DNA of 64,000 bases, from positions 114,714 through 178,713 of the forward strand of contig NZ_BBRD01000001.1 of assembly GCF_000975095.1 (NCBI RefSeq), given 5' to 3'. This document shows positions 42,321 to 53,055 of this stretch, one piece after another (within the stretch, counting starts at the first letter, position 1; every line of letters starts with the position of its first letter). Position numbers and translations under genes: made by a program. The DNA comes from Demequina aestuarii (lineage in GTDB: Bacteria; Actinomycetota; Actinomycetes; Actinomycetales; Demequinaceae). Below the pieces are notes generated by a model. It was not told where the DNA came from and did no database searches. It worked only from the letters and a program-made list of their open reading frames with translations.

Positions 42321-42383
42321 ACCGGCCAGCGCATCTGCCCCTTGCCCGCCCCCTTCAAGGGAGGAAGGCCAGGACTCGCCTGG

Positions 42384-43400
42384 CTATGCGCCGCGGTGCG
42401 TGCCGTGCACGGCGTGCGGCTCGATCGCCGCGATCTCGTCGTCCGTGAGCGACGGGAAGTCGAGTGAGGCGACCGTGTTCCGGAGCTGCTGAGCGCTTGA
42501 GGCGCCCACCAGCGCGGAGGTGATGTGATCGCCCCGCAGCACCCACTGGATCGCGAGCTGCGCAAGAGACTGCCCGCGCCCGGCGGCGATCTCGTTCAGC
42601 GCCCGCGTGCGGTCCAGATAGGTCTGCGACAGCTGGTTCTCGTTGAGGAACTGCGAGTGCGTGACCCGCGAACCCTCCGGAACGCCCTTCAGGTAGCGGT
42701 CCGTGAGCAGACCCTGCGCGAGCGGCGAGAACACGATGGACCCCACGCCTTCCGACTCGAGCGCGCCGATGAGCTCCTCCTCGGGGCCGCGCTCGTACAT
42801 CGAGTACGAGAACTGGTGGATCAGCAGCGGGGTGCCGAGGTCGCGCAGGATGTCGATCGCGGCGCGCGTAGCATCCGGCCCGTAGTTGGAGATGCCCGCG
42901 TAGAGCGCCTTGCCGGAGCGCACCGCGTGGTCCAGCGCCATCATCGACTCCTCGAGGGGAGTGTCCGGGTCCGGGCGGTGGTGGTAGAACACGTCCACAT
43001 AGTCGAGGCCCATGCGCTTCAGCGACTGGTCGAGCGAGGCCAGCAGGTACTTGCGCGAGCCGAAGTCGCCGTACGGCCCCGGCCACATGTCGTAGCCCGC
43101 CTTGGTGGACACCAGGATCTCGTCGCGGTAGGGCGCCAGGTCCTGCGCGAAGATGCGCCCGAAGTTCTCCTCGGCGCTTCCGGGCGGCGGACCGTAGTTG
43201 TTGGCGAGGTCATAGTGCGTGACGCCCAGGTCGAAGGCCGTGCGCATCGTCTCGCGCATGGTGTCCACGTTGTTGGCGCCCCCGAAGTTGTGCCACAGTC
43301 CCAGGCTCACGCCGGGCAGTCGTAGTCCAGACTTCCCGGCGCGGCGGTACTGCATAGAGTCGTAGCGGGTGGCGTCGGCGAGGTACGGGTCATGGGTCAT
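42384..43400 (-). CDS. Aldo/keto reductase (YghZ-like)
   Basis: A 338-aa NADPH-dependent TIM-barrel reductase. The catalytic tetrad can be assigned: Asp in HYDLANNYGPP, Tyr next to it, Lys in VSTKAGYDMWPG and His in VFYHHRPDP. GDHITSALVGASS gives the cofactor-binding end. The sequence is close to the L-glyceraldehyde-3-phosphate/methylglyoxal reductase group (YghZ/GPR). It probably detoxifies reactive aldehydes. Confidence 0.92.
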   Translation of the reverse strand: MTHDPYLADATRYDSMQYRRAGKSGLRLPGVSLGLWHNFGGANNVDTMRETMRTAFDLGVTHYDLANNYGPPPGSAEENFGRIFAQDLAPYRDEILVSTKAGYDMWPGPYGDFGSRKYLLASLDQSLKRMGLDYVDVFYHHRPDPDTPLEESMMALDHAVRSGKALYAGISNYGPDATRAAIDILRDLGTPLLIHQFSYSMYERGPEEELIGALESEGVGSIVFSPLAQGLLTDRYLKGVPEGSRVTHSQFLNENQLSQTYLDRTRALNEIAAGRGQSLAQLAIQWVLRGDHITSALVGASSAQQLRNTVASLDFPSLTDDEIAAIEPHAVHGTHRGA

Positions 43401-43457
43401 GGGGCCAGCCTAGGCCCGATGCGCGGGCGGGCGTGGTCTGCGCGGCACCCCCTGCGC

Positions 43458-43514
43458 GCTGGAGGGACATGAGCGTCGAGAATCCGCTGGAACCTGCACC
43501 CATGTCCCTCCAGC
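43458..43514. repeat. Inverted repeat with 29-nt loop between aldo/keto reductase and clpC genes
   Basis: The arms 43458-43471 (GCTGGAGGGACATG) and 43501-43514 are perfectly complementary over 14 bp; after one mismatch, three more bases pair. The loop is 29 nt. This sits just beyond the clpC terminator, in a gap of 192 bp. It is too widely spaced for a simple terminator and could be an operator pair or a small structured RNA. Confidence 0.5.
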
Positions 43515-43536
43515 ACGCGGGGGCGCCCGCCGAACG

Positions 43537-43577
43537 CACGAAGGCCCGGCTCCCACCAGGAGAGCCGGGCCTTCGTG
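43537..43577 (-). terminator. 16-bp perfect hairpin downstream of clpC
   Basis: The arms CACGAAGGCCCGGCTC (43537-43552) and its complement (43562-43577) enclose a 9-nt loop. The hairpin begins 16 bases beyond the clpC stop codon. No long U-tract follows, but the stem is the strongest in the region and should end the clpC transcript. Confidence 0.85.
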
Positions 43578-43592
43578 ACGTGCGCGTGCGGG

Positions 43593-46175
<2,583 letters not shown>

Positions 46176-46346
46176 GTCATCCTCCTCGTATCGTCCGGCA
46201 GGGCCGGGTTCGCCGCAGTCTCCTGTGGCGTTGCGTCCAGGCTAACGAGGCCATGAGCGTCCTCATGCCCATGTTCGCCACCGGCGTGACGGCTGTGACC
46301 TGCCCGTGACAGACGGCCGATGCGCGAGCGGCACCGAGGGACCCGC

Positions 46347-46401
46347 TTGCCATATCGACTATCGTTGCGTATCGTTTGTCGATAACAACGAAGATCGATA
46401 T
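46347..46401 (+). promoter_or_regulatory. Promoter and TATCG-box operator array for the DUF2975/HTH genes
   Basis: A promoter TTGCCA (46347-46352), 17-bp spacer and TATCGT (46370-46375) is overlaid by five TATCG boxes: forward at 46353, 46360 and 46370, and reversed at 46380-46384 and 46396-46400. They form the inverted pair TATCGAC/GTCGATA (46353-46359 with 46378-46384) and ATATCGA/TCGATAT. The small HTH protein encoded two genes down is the natural candidate to bind here. The stretch is also strikingly AT-rich for this chromosome. Confidence 0.6.
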
Positions 46402-47035
46402 GGAGAACACCATCATGGAGAAGAACATGGACGAACGCACTCAGCTCGATCGGTCGGACCGCATCGGCATGTATCTGTCTGTCGTCATGGTGATGGTCGG
46501 TGCCGGCATCGCGATCGCCGCTGCGGTCGATCGCGTGCGCGAGGTCGCCTCGGGCCACGACATTCCGGTGACAGTGCCGCTCAGCGGAGAGACCGCAGCG
46601 CTGCCGCTCGGCCCCGACGGGGCACCCATCGACGGGAGCATCGACGTCGCGACCGTCGTGGTCGCCGACCCCGCGCCCGCGACGCTCTTCGCGCTCTGGG
46701 CGGAGCCGCTCTGGCTCGCCGCAGTGATCTCCGTGGGGCTCGTGATCGCGGCGATGTTCTTCTTGCGTCTCGCCCGGGGGCGGGCCTTCACGTCCGGCGC
46801 GTCGAGGCTCGCGATCGCTGGCGCGACAGTGGTGACGGTCGGGTGGGTCGGTTCCCAGATCCTCTCCAACATGTCCACCAACGGCGCGATGTCGGCGATC
46901 AGTGACTACACCTATGAGTCGGTGACGTTCGAGGTGGACCTCGCGCCGGCGCTCGCCATCCTCGTGATCGCCGGGATCGGTGCGGCCCTGCAGGTCGGAG
47001 AGCGACTCCAGCGGGAGACGGAGGGACTCGTATGA
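46400..47035 (+). CDS. DUF2975-like four-helix membrane protein
   Basis: About 211 aa with four helices: one near residues 26-48, then an extracellular loop, helices near 103-122 and 135-155, and a last one near 182-200. It resembles DUF2975 proteins, which nearly always precede a small YozG-like HTH gene, as here; the two overlap by ATGA. The exact start is uncertain: ATG 46400 is the first, but ATG 46415 has a better ribosome site (GGAGAA) in front. Role unknown. Confidence 0.78.
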   Translation: MENTIMEKNMDERTQLDRSDRIGMYLSVVMVMVGAGIAIAAAVDRVREVASGHDIPVTVPLSGETAALPLGPDGAPIDGSIDVATVVVADPAPATLFALWAEPLWLAAVISVGLVIAAMFFLRLARGRAFTSGASRLAIAGATVVTVGWVGSQILSNMSTNGAMSAISDYTYESVTFEVDLAPALAILVIAGIGAALQVGERLQRETEGLV

Positions 47036-47265
47036 GTCCCGCCGAGCCGGAGGCCGAGGGCACGGGCATCCACTGTCGCCTCGACGAACTGCTCGAGGAT
47101 CGGGGCATGACCCTGACCGACCTCAGCGCGCGCGTGGGCGTGTCCGTCGTCAACCTCTCCGTGCTGAAGAACGACCGCGCTCGGGCGATCCGGTACTCGA
47201 CGCTCGCGGCCATCTGCGACGCGCTCGAGTGCGAGGTCGGCGATCTCCTGGTGCGCCAGAGGTGA
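47032..47265 (+). CDS. Small HTH regulator (YozG/XRE type)
   Basis: A 77-aa single-domain XRE-like helix-turn-helix. LDELLEDRGMTLTDLSARVGVSVVNLSVLKNDR spans the helix-turn-helix (written here around its core VGVSVVNLSVLKN), followed by IRYSTLAAICDALECEVGDLL, which is the standard YozG ending. Partners of DUF2975 proteins are presumed to regulate their own operon; the TATCG array upstream supports this. It overlaps the membrane gene by four bases. Confidence 0.9.
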   Translation: MSPAEPEAEGTGIHCRLDELLEDRGMTLTDLSARVGVSVVNLSVLKNDRARAIRYSTLAAICDALECEVGDLLVRQR

Positions 47266-47366
47266 CGACGAGCTCCCCTCGCTCATGCAGCCGGCCGCGG
47301 TGCTCGGAGAGGGCCGATGCGGGCCCTGGCCGCCTCGAGTCCGCGGGACCTCCGTGCCTCCGTCGG

Positions 47367-47837
47367 CTACTGTGCCACGGTCGCTGGCCGGTGCCAGACC
47401 AGCGTGTGACCGGTGGCGGTGAAGTTCGCGTTGCCGGCAAGCTTGCCGGTGGTCGTGCCAGCGTGCACGAACCCCATGCGCTCGTAGAAGTCGCGGGCGA
47501 CATTCCCGTCGAGCACCTCGAGTTCGATCCGGTCGCCGCCAAGCGCGAGCACGTGCGCCACGAGTGCGCTGCCGATCCCGGAGCGCTGCAAGGCGGGGTC
47601 GACGTAGAGCCAGGTGATCTCGTGGCTGGAGGCGGCGATGAAGCCGACGACGGCGCCGTCGTTGACAGCCACGTACACCGGGTTGTCGAACAGTTCCTCC
47701 TCCTCGTAGGTGTCCTCGAGGCTGAGGAAGGCGTCGAGACCCACGGAGCCTTTCAGCTCGCCGACGCGGGCGGCGTCGTGGATGCGGCAGAGCGCCTCCC
47801 AGTCGGCGGGCTCGTAGGCGCGGATCGCCAGGGTCAT
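47367..47837 (-). CDS. GNAT family N-acetyltransferase
   Basis: A 156-aa acetyl-CoA-dependent acetyltransferase. Motif A, binding the CoA pyrophosphate, reads VDPALQRSGIGSALVAHVL (about residues 81-99), preceded by the GFIAASSHEITWL strand and followed by YERMGFVHAG (motif B). There are no extra domains. The substrate is unknown; it lies 9 bp upstream of nothing obvious and just after dtd on the minus strand, possibly in one transcript with it. Confidence 0.88.
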   Translation of the reverse strand: MTLAIRAYEPADWEALCRIHDAARVGELKGSVGLDAFLSLEDTYEEEELFDNPVYVAVNDGAVVGFIAASSHEITWLYVDPALQRSGIGSALVAHVLALGGDRIELEVLDGNVARDFYERMGFVHAGTTTGKLAGNANFTATGHTLVWHRPATVAQ

Positions 47838-47846
47838 CCGACTATC

Positions 47847-48272
47847 CTAGGCCTCCACGAGAATGGTGATCGGACCGTCGTTGACGAGCTCGACGTCCAT
47901 CATCGCGCCGAACACCCCAGTGCCCACGCTGAGTCCGCGCTCGCGGAGCGCCTCGACCACCGCGTCGACCAGCGGCTCCGCGATCGGCCCGGGAGCGGCG
48001 CCGTTCCACGATGGCCGCCGTCCCTTGCGCACGTCGGCGTAGAGCGTGAACTGCGAGACCACGATGATGGGCGCATCGACGTCGGAGGCGGAGCGCTCGT
48101 CATCGAGGATGCGCAGCTCTGCGATCTTGCGCGCGATCGTCGCGACCTGCTCGGGCCCGTCGTCGTGGGTCGCCCCGACCAGAGCGAGGATGCCCTGGCG
48201 GTCGAAGGCCGCCGTGACCTGACCCTCGACCGTGACCGAGGCGCGCGAGGCGCGCTGAAGGACCGCCCGCAT
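47847..48272 (-). CDS. dtd: D-aminoacyl-tRNA deacylase
   Basis: A 141-aa enzyme that hydrolyses D-aminoacyl-tRNAs (and glycyl-tRNA-Ala), keeping D-amino acids out of proteins. The opening [17 protein letters not shown], the [15 protein letters not shown] block and the C-terminal [11 protein letters not shown] loop (the Gly-cisPro-like motif) are all intact. Length is exactly as expected. Confidence 0.96.
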   Translation of the reverse strand: MRAVLQRASRASVTVEGQVTAAFDRQGILALVGATHDDGPEQVATIARKIAELRILDDERSASDVDAPIIVVSQFTLYADVRKGRRPSWNGAAPGPIAEPLVDAVVEALRERGLSVGTGVFGAMMDVELVNDGPITILVEA

Positions 48273-48285
48273 CGGACGGGTCCCG

Positions 48286-48624
48286 TCACCAGCCCCCGGC
48301 GGAGCGGCGGGGCCCGCCCGAACCGGAGCTGAACCCAGACACCTTGGGGCGCACGTCGACGAAGTAGTACACGACCGCGATGACCGCAGCGATGCCGAGG
48401 AAGCCGATGATCCCGCCGCCGCCGCCCAGGGGCCTTGGCAGGGAGATGAAAGCCACCAGCGCGGCGACGCCCAGGATCACCAGCCAGAGCACCTTCGACT
48501 TCTTGCCCGCATTCACGTAGGCGGTGTCGGGGTACTTGAAGGCGTCGATGAGCGCCCAGACGGCGGCGACGAGCGCGGCGACTGAGATGGCAAGGACGAT
48601 CATGGCCTGCAGAGAGTCGAACAT
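48286..48624 (-). CDS. DUF2516 family small membrane protein
   Basis: A 112-aa protein with three hydrophobic helices (about 6-26, 43-60, 70-88) and a Gly/Ser/Arg-rich tail ending RRSAGGW. The central [20 protein letters not shown] (a conserved FxxR/YP-type loop followed by a Lys-rich turn) is typical of DUF2516, a family confined to actinobacteria. The start MFDSLQ was chosen over a longer reading because the family begins there. Function unknown. Confidence 0.85.
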   Translation of the reverse strand: MFDSLQAMIVLAISVAALVAAVWALIDAFKYPDTAYVNAGKKSKVLWLVILGVAALVAFISLPRPLGGGGGIIGFLGIAAVIAVVYYFVDVRPKVSGFSSGSGGPRRSAGGW

Positions 48625-48655
48625 CGGTCCTCCGGCGCTGGTGCGGGTCGTGGGC

Positions 48656-49087
48656 TCAGGCAAGTGTAGGCGGGAGAACGGTGAGTCCCTCCGCGCGGGC
48701 CGCCGCCCCGAGCCTGCGGTCCCACGCCGCGAACACGGGCTTGGAGTCGGCCAGCAGCAGCGCACTCGCGAGGTGAAGCGCATCGCCCGCGCGCAACGGA
48801 CGGCGGTCGGCGAGGTCTCCTGCGTGCGTGGCCAGCGACGCGGTCACCTCGACTTTTGCGAGCGAGGGCCACAACTCCTTCCACCGATCGCGCGCGTGCG
48901 CGGCGGGGGCGGCGTCGATGCGGCCGATGCGCTCGGCGGCGGCGAGCACGGACCGCACCTCGGCATCGGCGATGCGGGAGGTGACCAGCGCGTCGGCATG
49001 CTTCCACAGGCCCACCGCCAGCGGCGTGCCGGTCTCCAGCACGCACAGCTTCACCAGAGCAGAGGTGTCGAGATAGACGAGGGCCAC
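48656..49087 (-). CDS. PIN-domain ribonuclease, VapC-like toxin
   Basis: A 143-aa PIN protein. The four acidic residues of the active site are visible: D7 in VYLDTSALVK, the Glu in ADAEVRSVL, and the two acidic residues in LRAGDALHLASAL. It should cleave RNA (typically tRNA or rRNA) when released from its antitoxin. It is encoded three bases after the antitoxin gene, the usual VapBC order. Confidence 0.9.
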   Translation of the reverse strand: MALVYLDTSALVKLCVLETGTPLAVGLWKHADALVTSRIADAEVRSVLAAAERIGRIDAAPAAHARDRWKELWPSLAKVEVTASLATHAGDLADRRPLRAGDALHLASALLLADSKPVFAAWDRRLGAAARAEGLTVLPPTLA

Positions 49088-49090
49088 TCC

Positions 49091-49360
49091 CTACCTCCGC
49101 ATGCGGCCGAGCAGGCTCGACAGCGCGTCCTTGGCTGCCTCGGCCTGCGGCAGGCGGGGCACGGCGCGGGAGGCTGCCGGAAGCGCGATGAGTCCCTCGG
49201 CCTCGAGGCGTGACAGCAGGTCAGCGGACTCGACGCCGGTGAGTCGCGCGACGGGGACACCGCGCTCCGTGATCACGACGGACTCACCTTCTTTGGCGGC
49301 GTCGATGGCGGCGCGCAGTCCCGAGCGCAGGTCAGTGACCGAGATCTCCACGCTGTTCAC
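49091..49360 (-). CDS. Phd/YefM-type antitoxin
   Basis: An 89-aa antitoxin. The N-terminal DNA-binding half has the Phd/YefM pattern VEISVTDLRSGLRAAIDAAKEGESVVITERGVPVARL (core written here as far as VVITERGVPVARL), and the C-terminal half is a helix that would wrap the toxin. The GTG at 49358-49360 gives the longest form; a second GTG three codons later is possible. It neutralises the downstream PIN toxin and probably represses the pair. Confidence 0.88.
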   Translation of the reverse strand: MNSVEISVTDLRSGLRAAIDAAKEGESVVITERGVPVARLTGVESADLLSRLEAEGLIALPAASRAVPRLPQAEAAKDALSSLLGRMRR

Positions 49361-49418
49361 GCTACCCCGGGCCGGCGCCCACGGCAGGGTGGCGCGCCTG
49401 CGGTGCGCCCAGGACGGG

Positions 49419-50555
49419 TCAGGACATGTCGCCGCCGTCGGCGGCGCACCCCTTGCCCATGAGGAGGCCCTTCATGGTGGGACCGGGCTTGTCTGGGCGA
49501 TCGGCGGAGAAGCCATCGGCGTTGACGATGAGCTCCTGGCTCGCAGCCAGGGGGCCGCCGTCCGAGGGCACCATGAGCTCGAGCGAGGGATCCACCGAAC
49601 GCTTGAGCATCGCGAGGGCGATCGGGCCGTCCTCATGGTGACGCGCGACCGACGTCACACGACCCACCGTCTTCTCGCCGTTCATCACCGGAGCGCCGGG
49701 TTCTGGCAGGCCGTGGCCCGAGCCGTCGAGGTGCAGCATCGTGAGGCGCCGCGGGGGACGGCCCACGTTGTGGACCTTGGCGACCGTCTCCTGGCCGCGG
49801 TAGCAGCCCTTGTGGAGGTGGACCGCGGTGCGCAGCCAGTCGAGCTCGTGCGGCAGGGTGGTCTCGTCCACCTCGCGGGCGGCACGCGGCCGATGCGCGG
49901 CGATCCGGGTCGCCTCTGTCGCCCAGGTGCCCACGAGGCTCCAGCCCGCGTCGAGCCGTGCGTCGATCTCGGACTCGAGCGTGGCGCGCGGCACGAGGAC
50001 CAGTCGCCATGCACGGTCCGCGCCGGGGTGGGGAGCGGACGGATCGGCCGCGTAGGTGGTGCCGCCAGGAGACACGTGCGGCCACGGGTCGACCCAGGTC
50101 ACGGGCTCGCCCTCCGCCGCCGGTGCTCGCACGGCCTCGCCGATCGCCGCCCACTCAGCGGTCGCATCGGCCACCTCGACGCGGAGCATGAAGCGCATGC
50201 GGTCGAGGTAGGTCGCGAGCACGGGCGCGGTCTCCGTGAGGAGCCACGCGGTCTCGCCGTCGTCGACGAGGCCGGCCACATGCTCGATGCGGCCCTGGGG
50301 GGACAGGATCATCAGCTCCGTCGAGACGCCGGGCTCGAGGGCTCCCAGAGCCTGGGAGGAGAGCGAGTCGAGCCACGTCAGGCGGTCGGGGCCCGTCACA
50401 GTGACCACGCCTACATGCGACTGATCGGCGACGGCGCGGCCAGCGGCCAGCGCCCGCTGCTCGGCGACAGGATCGCCGTAGTGCCACGCGACCCCTGCGT
50501 CAGGTCCGGAATCGTCCACGGCGCCGTGGCGGGAGAGCAGAGGTGAGGCAGTCAT
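49419..50555 (-). CDS. ygfZ: Folate-binding Fe-S cluster repair protein YgfZ/GcvT-like
   Basis: A 378-aa GcvT-fold protein. The diagnostic motif KGCYRGQETVAKVHN (cysteine in KGCYxGQE) identifies YgfZ, which uses tetrahydrofolate to assist Fe-S cluster enzymes, rather than the glycine-cleavage T protein. The N-terminal barrel domain carries VTGPDRLTWLDSL and the C-terminal domain the folate pocket. It lies in the same orientation as the FABP-like gene upstream, as in other actinobacteria. The chosen start MTASPLLSRHG has an upstream in-frame ATG that adds only eight residues. Confidence 0.9.
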   Translation of the reverse strand: MTASPLLSRHGAVDDSGPDAGVAWHYGDPVAEQRALAAGRAVADQSHVGVVTVTGPDRLTWLDSLSSQALGALEPGVSTELMILSPQGRIEHVAGLVDDGETAWLLTETAPVLATYLDRMRFMLRVEVADATAEWAAIGEAVRAPAAEGEPVTWVDPWPHVSPGGTTYAADPSAPHPGADRAWRLVLVPRATLESEIDARLDAGWSLVGTWATEATRIAAHRPRAAREVDETTLPHELDWLRTAVHLHKGCYRGQETVAKVHNVGRPPRRLTMLHLDGSGHGLPEPGAPVMNGEKTVGRVTSVARHHEDGPIALAMLKRSVDPSLELMVPSDGGPLAASQELIVNADGFSADRPDKPGPTMKGLLMGKGCAADGGDMS

Positions 50556-50597
50556 GCCGGGTGAACGTGTGGCGTCCATCAGGGATTCCGCAGACGC

Positions 50598-51176
50598 TCA
50601 GGAGCCGGTGGTGTCGGGCGCGTCGGGCTCGTCCGCCGCAGCCGCGTCCTCGACGCGGGTGAGGCGTGCAGACATGTACGACTGGAGCTCTTGGCCGAAC
50701 GCCGCAAGGTCCCACGCCCACATCAGCTCGCCCGCGACGTTGCCGTACATGCGGGTCGCGCCGCGCACCTCCGGGCCGGACTCGGTGGCGGCGGCGAACC
50801 GGGAGGCCAGGTCGATGCGCCCGTTGCCCACGGCGCCCATGTAGCAGGTCAGCAGACCCGAGGCGTCTGACAGCACCACCTCGAGCGGGTGCTGGAAGTC
50901 CTCGAGGACCACGCCCTCGGGCGGCTGGGGGGCGACGCGCCAGAAGCCGGATTCGACGGACCACACCTGACCATGCTGGTCATCGATGCCGCGCAGCCGC
51001 ACCGTCGAGGAGTACGTCAGGTAGGGCCCACCGTCGTGATCGAAGACCACGTCCTGCACGATCTCCGCACGGGGGATGCCGGGGTAGTCCACTTCGCCGT
51101 GGCCTGACCAGCGGCCCACGAGCCACGCGAGCGGGTAGGCCTCGGGGGCGAGGTCGTCCGGGATGACGAACGTCAC
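50598..51176 (-). CDS. FABP-like heme-binding beta-barrel (nitrobindin) family protein
   Basis: A 192-aa fatty-acid-binding-protein-like barrel of the DUF1794/nitrobindin group, which binds heme and may act in nitric oxide metabolism. The opening VIPDDLAPEAYPLAWLVGRWSG matches the family, which begins with P-x-L-x-P-L-A-W-L-V-G-x-W. The GTG at 51174-51176 was chosen because it overlaps the stop of a small membrane gene upstream (GTGA) and yields the family's normal start, whereas a longer reading adds only residues that belong to that small gene. Confidence 0.88.
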   Translation of the reverse strand: MTFVIPDDLAPEAYPLAWLVGRWSGHGEVDYPGIPRAEIVQDVVFDHDGGPYLTYSSTVRLRGIDDQHGQVWSVESGFWRVAPQPPEGVVLEDFQHPLEVVLSDASGLLTCYMGAVGNGRIDLASRFAAATESGPEVRGATRMYGNVAGELMWAWDLAAFGQELQSYMSARLTRVEDAAAADEPDAPDTTGS

Positions 51177-51283
51177 CGGCGCGGGCTCCGCAGCAGTCGC
51201 CACGCGATGACCGCGGTGATCCACGCGGTCGCGCCGAAGCCCAGCACCGCGAGTGCAGTGAAGACGATTTCGAGGCCAGTCAT
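51173..51283 (-). CDS. 36-residue membrane protein upstream of the FABP gene
   Basis: A short frame beginning MTGLEIVFTALAVLGFG, running through one transmembrane helix and ending with a basic tail RLLRSPRR. Its stop overlaps the GTG of the FABP gene by four bases, so the two are translated together. The positive-inside C-terminus and single helix fit a small membrane protein. Its conservation and function are unknown to me. Confidence 0.65.
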   Translation of the reverse strand: MTGLEIVFTALAVLGFGATAWITAVIAWRLLRSPRR

Positions 51284-51337
51284 AGTGTCTCGAGTCTACC
51301 CACGGGTCCGGCGCCGTGGGTCAACCGCTGGACGGGA

Positions 51338-51778
51338 TCAGGCGGCTCGCGTGGTCGTGCGCTTGAACAATAGGTAGATCTCGCATCCGAGGCAGAAGCC
51401 GAACACGGCGTTGAGGAACGACGCCACCGTGACCAGCGCGGTGAAGACGTAGAAGCCGGCAGCGACGTCGACAAGCCCGAACACCAGTGCGGCACCCGCC
51501 ATCGCGAGGCCCATCTGCTGCGCGAAGCGGGGAGGGCGGAACGACTCCGTCTCCGCCGGAGGGCCGATGCGGGGGCGGATCAGGCGCTTGAACAGCCAGG
51601 CCTGCACGGTGGCCTGCGGGCCGGCCGTGGCGCCCGGGAGGAACATGAGGGCGAGCACGCCGATCGCGATGGTGCCGGCGGTTCCTGCACCGAGGATGAG
51701 CGCGACGAGGGCCACGGCGAGCGTGACCGCGGCGCCGAACCGGTACCCGCGCGGGTCGATGCGAATGTCCTGAGTCAT
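51338..51778 (-). CDS. DUF4395 family membrane protein
   Basis: A 146-aa protein with four hydrophobic segments in two pairs. It has an FCLGCEIYLL stretch, the conserved cysteine motif of DUF4395, and the early IDPRGYRFGAAVTL. DUF4395 proteins are commonly encoded beside a thioredoxin-like protein, as here, and are suspected to be partners in disulfide or thiosulfate metabolism in the membrane. The two cysteines, FCLGC, may pair with the thioredoxin. Confidence 0.88.
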   Translation of the reverse strand: MTQDIRIDPRGYRFGAAVTLAVALVALILGAGTAGTIAIGVLALMFLPGATAGPQATVQAWLFKRLIRPRIGPPAETESFRPPRFAQQMGLAMAGAALVFGLVDVAAGFYVFTALVTVASFLNAVFGFCLGCEIYLLFKRTTTRAA

Positions 51779-51808
51779 GAGTCCTCCTGAGGGGAGTCTA
51801 GGGCGGGG

Positions 51809-52243
51809 CTAGATCGAGTAGTCGGGGCGTGACGGCGGCACCGTCGCGAGGGCGGCCTCTGCCTGCTCTCGCGTGGGCGGTCCATCCATGCGCGCCACCA
51901 CGACGCCATCGCCGTCGAGGACCAGGGTGGTAGGCGTGCGCATCACGGACAGTTCGCGCGCAAGGTCCAGTCGCTCTGAGGCGTCGATCTCCAGGTGCAC
52001 CACCTGACGGTGGCCAGCAGCGACTTCCGTCAGCAGGCGCGCGGTGCCGGGGCACTTTGCGCACATGGGCGTGGAGAACTGCACGAACGTGGCACGGTAG
52101 CCACGCTTGGCTCCGAGCGTCTCCGACGACAGTGCGCCTTCCCGATGCACCTCGCGGACTCGCCCCTGCCTGCGCTGCCACCACCAGTAGCCGGCGCTCG
52201 CGATCGCGAGCAGCCCGACGATGAGCAGGATCCGCTCGAGCAC
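51809..52243 (-). CDS. Membrane-anchored thioredoxin-like protein (CAKC active site)
   Basis: A 144-aa protein: one N-terminal transmembrane anchor (about 1-18), a basic patch (WWQRRQGRVR), then a thioredoxin fold. The active site reads PMCAKCPG, with Cys-Ala-Lys-Cys in place of the thioredoxin Cys-Gly-Pro-Cys, and RTPTTLVLDGDG contains the cis-proline loop. It should face the extracytoplasmic side and exchange disulfides, probably with its DUF4395 neighbour. The GTG start (LERILLIVG after the initiating Met) follows an AGGAAG. Confidence 0.84.
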   Translation of the reverse strand: MLERILLIVGLLAIASAGYWWWQRRQGRVREVHREGALSSETLGAKRGYRATFVQFSTPMCAKCPGTARLLTEVAAGHRQVVHLEIDASERLDLARELSVMRTPTTLVLDGDGVVVARMDGPPTREQAEAALATVPPSRPDYSI

Positions 52244-52265
52244 GTGTGTGGCCTTCTTCCTGGGG

Positions 52266-53000
52266 CTAACCGACGAGCAGGCGCCCGCCGAGGTATACCA
52301 GCACCCCGGCCACGAGAACAGGCGTGACACCCGAAGCTATTCCTGCCCACGGGTTGCGGGGCCGTGGCTCGCGTCGGTACAGCTCGGCCAGCAGCACCAC
52401 GGAGGCACCGGAGGCTAGGCCCACGAGGATTCCGCCGTACCAAGGGATCGAGTCGAAGATGTAGCCCATGCCGAACCCGGCGCCGGTGCCGAGCACCAGC
52501 GCGAAGACGGTGTTGACCGTCGCGTGATGAGTGAGGACGGACGCGATTGCGGCCACGGCGAGCGTCGCCGCACCGAGCACCACCAGCTCCTCCGCGCCTG
52601 GCGTGCGGTTCGAGGCGACCCAGGCCGCACCCGAAGCGGCCACGGCACCGCCCGATGCGGTGGCGGCCACCGAGGTGACGGCGCGACCGGGGGACGAGGG
52701 GAAGACCACCTCGGCCAGGAGCGAGGCGATAGTGATTGCCGCGACGGCGACCACCATGTACCGCAGGTAGGGCTCGTTGCGTCCCAGCAGCACGGCCACG
52801 AGGGCCACGGTTCCGCCCAGCACGATGATGGCGGTGCTGACCCAGGGACGGGAGACGCGGGTCAGCAGGGGCCAACCGATCGCGGCTGCAATCACGACGA
52901 CCAGGATCCCCAGCGCGAGGTACCTCGTCCCGAGGTAGCCCGTCGCGGCGACCACCGACGCTGCGACGGCAGTGATCGTCGCCCGGGTGGTCGGATTCAT
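52266..53000 (-). CDS. Multi-helix membrane protein of unknown function
   Basis: A 244-aa Ala/Val-rich protein with seven or eight predicted helices and short loops (TRVSRPW, GRNEPYLRY, YRREPRPRN). No motif was recognised. It lies 22 bp upstream of the thioredoxin gene on the same strand and is divergent from glnR, so it may be the first gene of the thioredoxin/DUF4395/FABP/ygfZ run. A small solute carrier or an envelope protein are both possible. Confidence 0.72.
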   Translation of the reverse strand: MNPTTRATITAVAASVVAATGYLGTRYLALGILVVVIAAAIGWPLLTRVSRPWVSTAIIVLGGTVALVAVLLGRNEPYLRYMVVAVAAITIASLLAEVVFPSSPGRAVTSVAATASGGAVAASGAAWVASNRTPGAEELVVLGAATLAVAAIASVLTHHATVNTVFALVLGTGAGFGMGYIFDSIPWYGGILVGLASGASVVLLAELYRREPRPRNPWAGIASGVTPVLVAGVLVYLGGRLLVG

Positions 53001-53055
53001 GGGCGTTAGTGTCTCACTGTTCGCGCCGCTACAGTAAAGGCCTTCGGAGGTGGCG

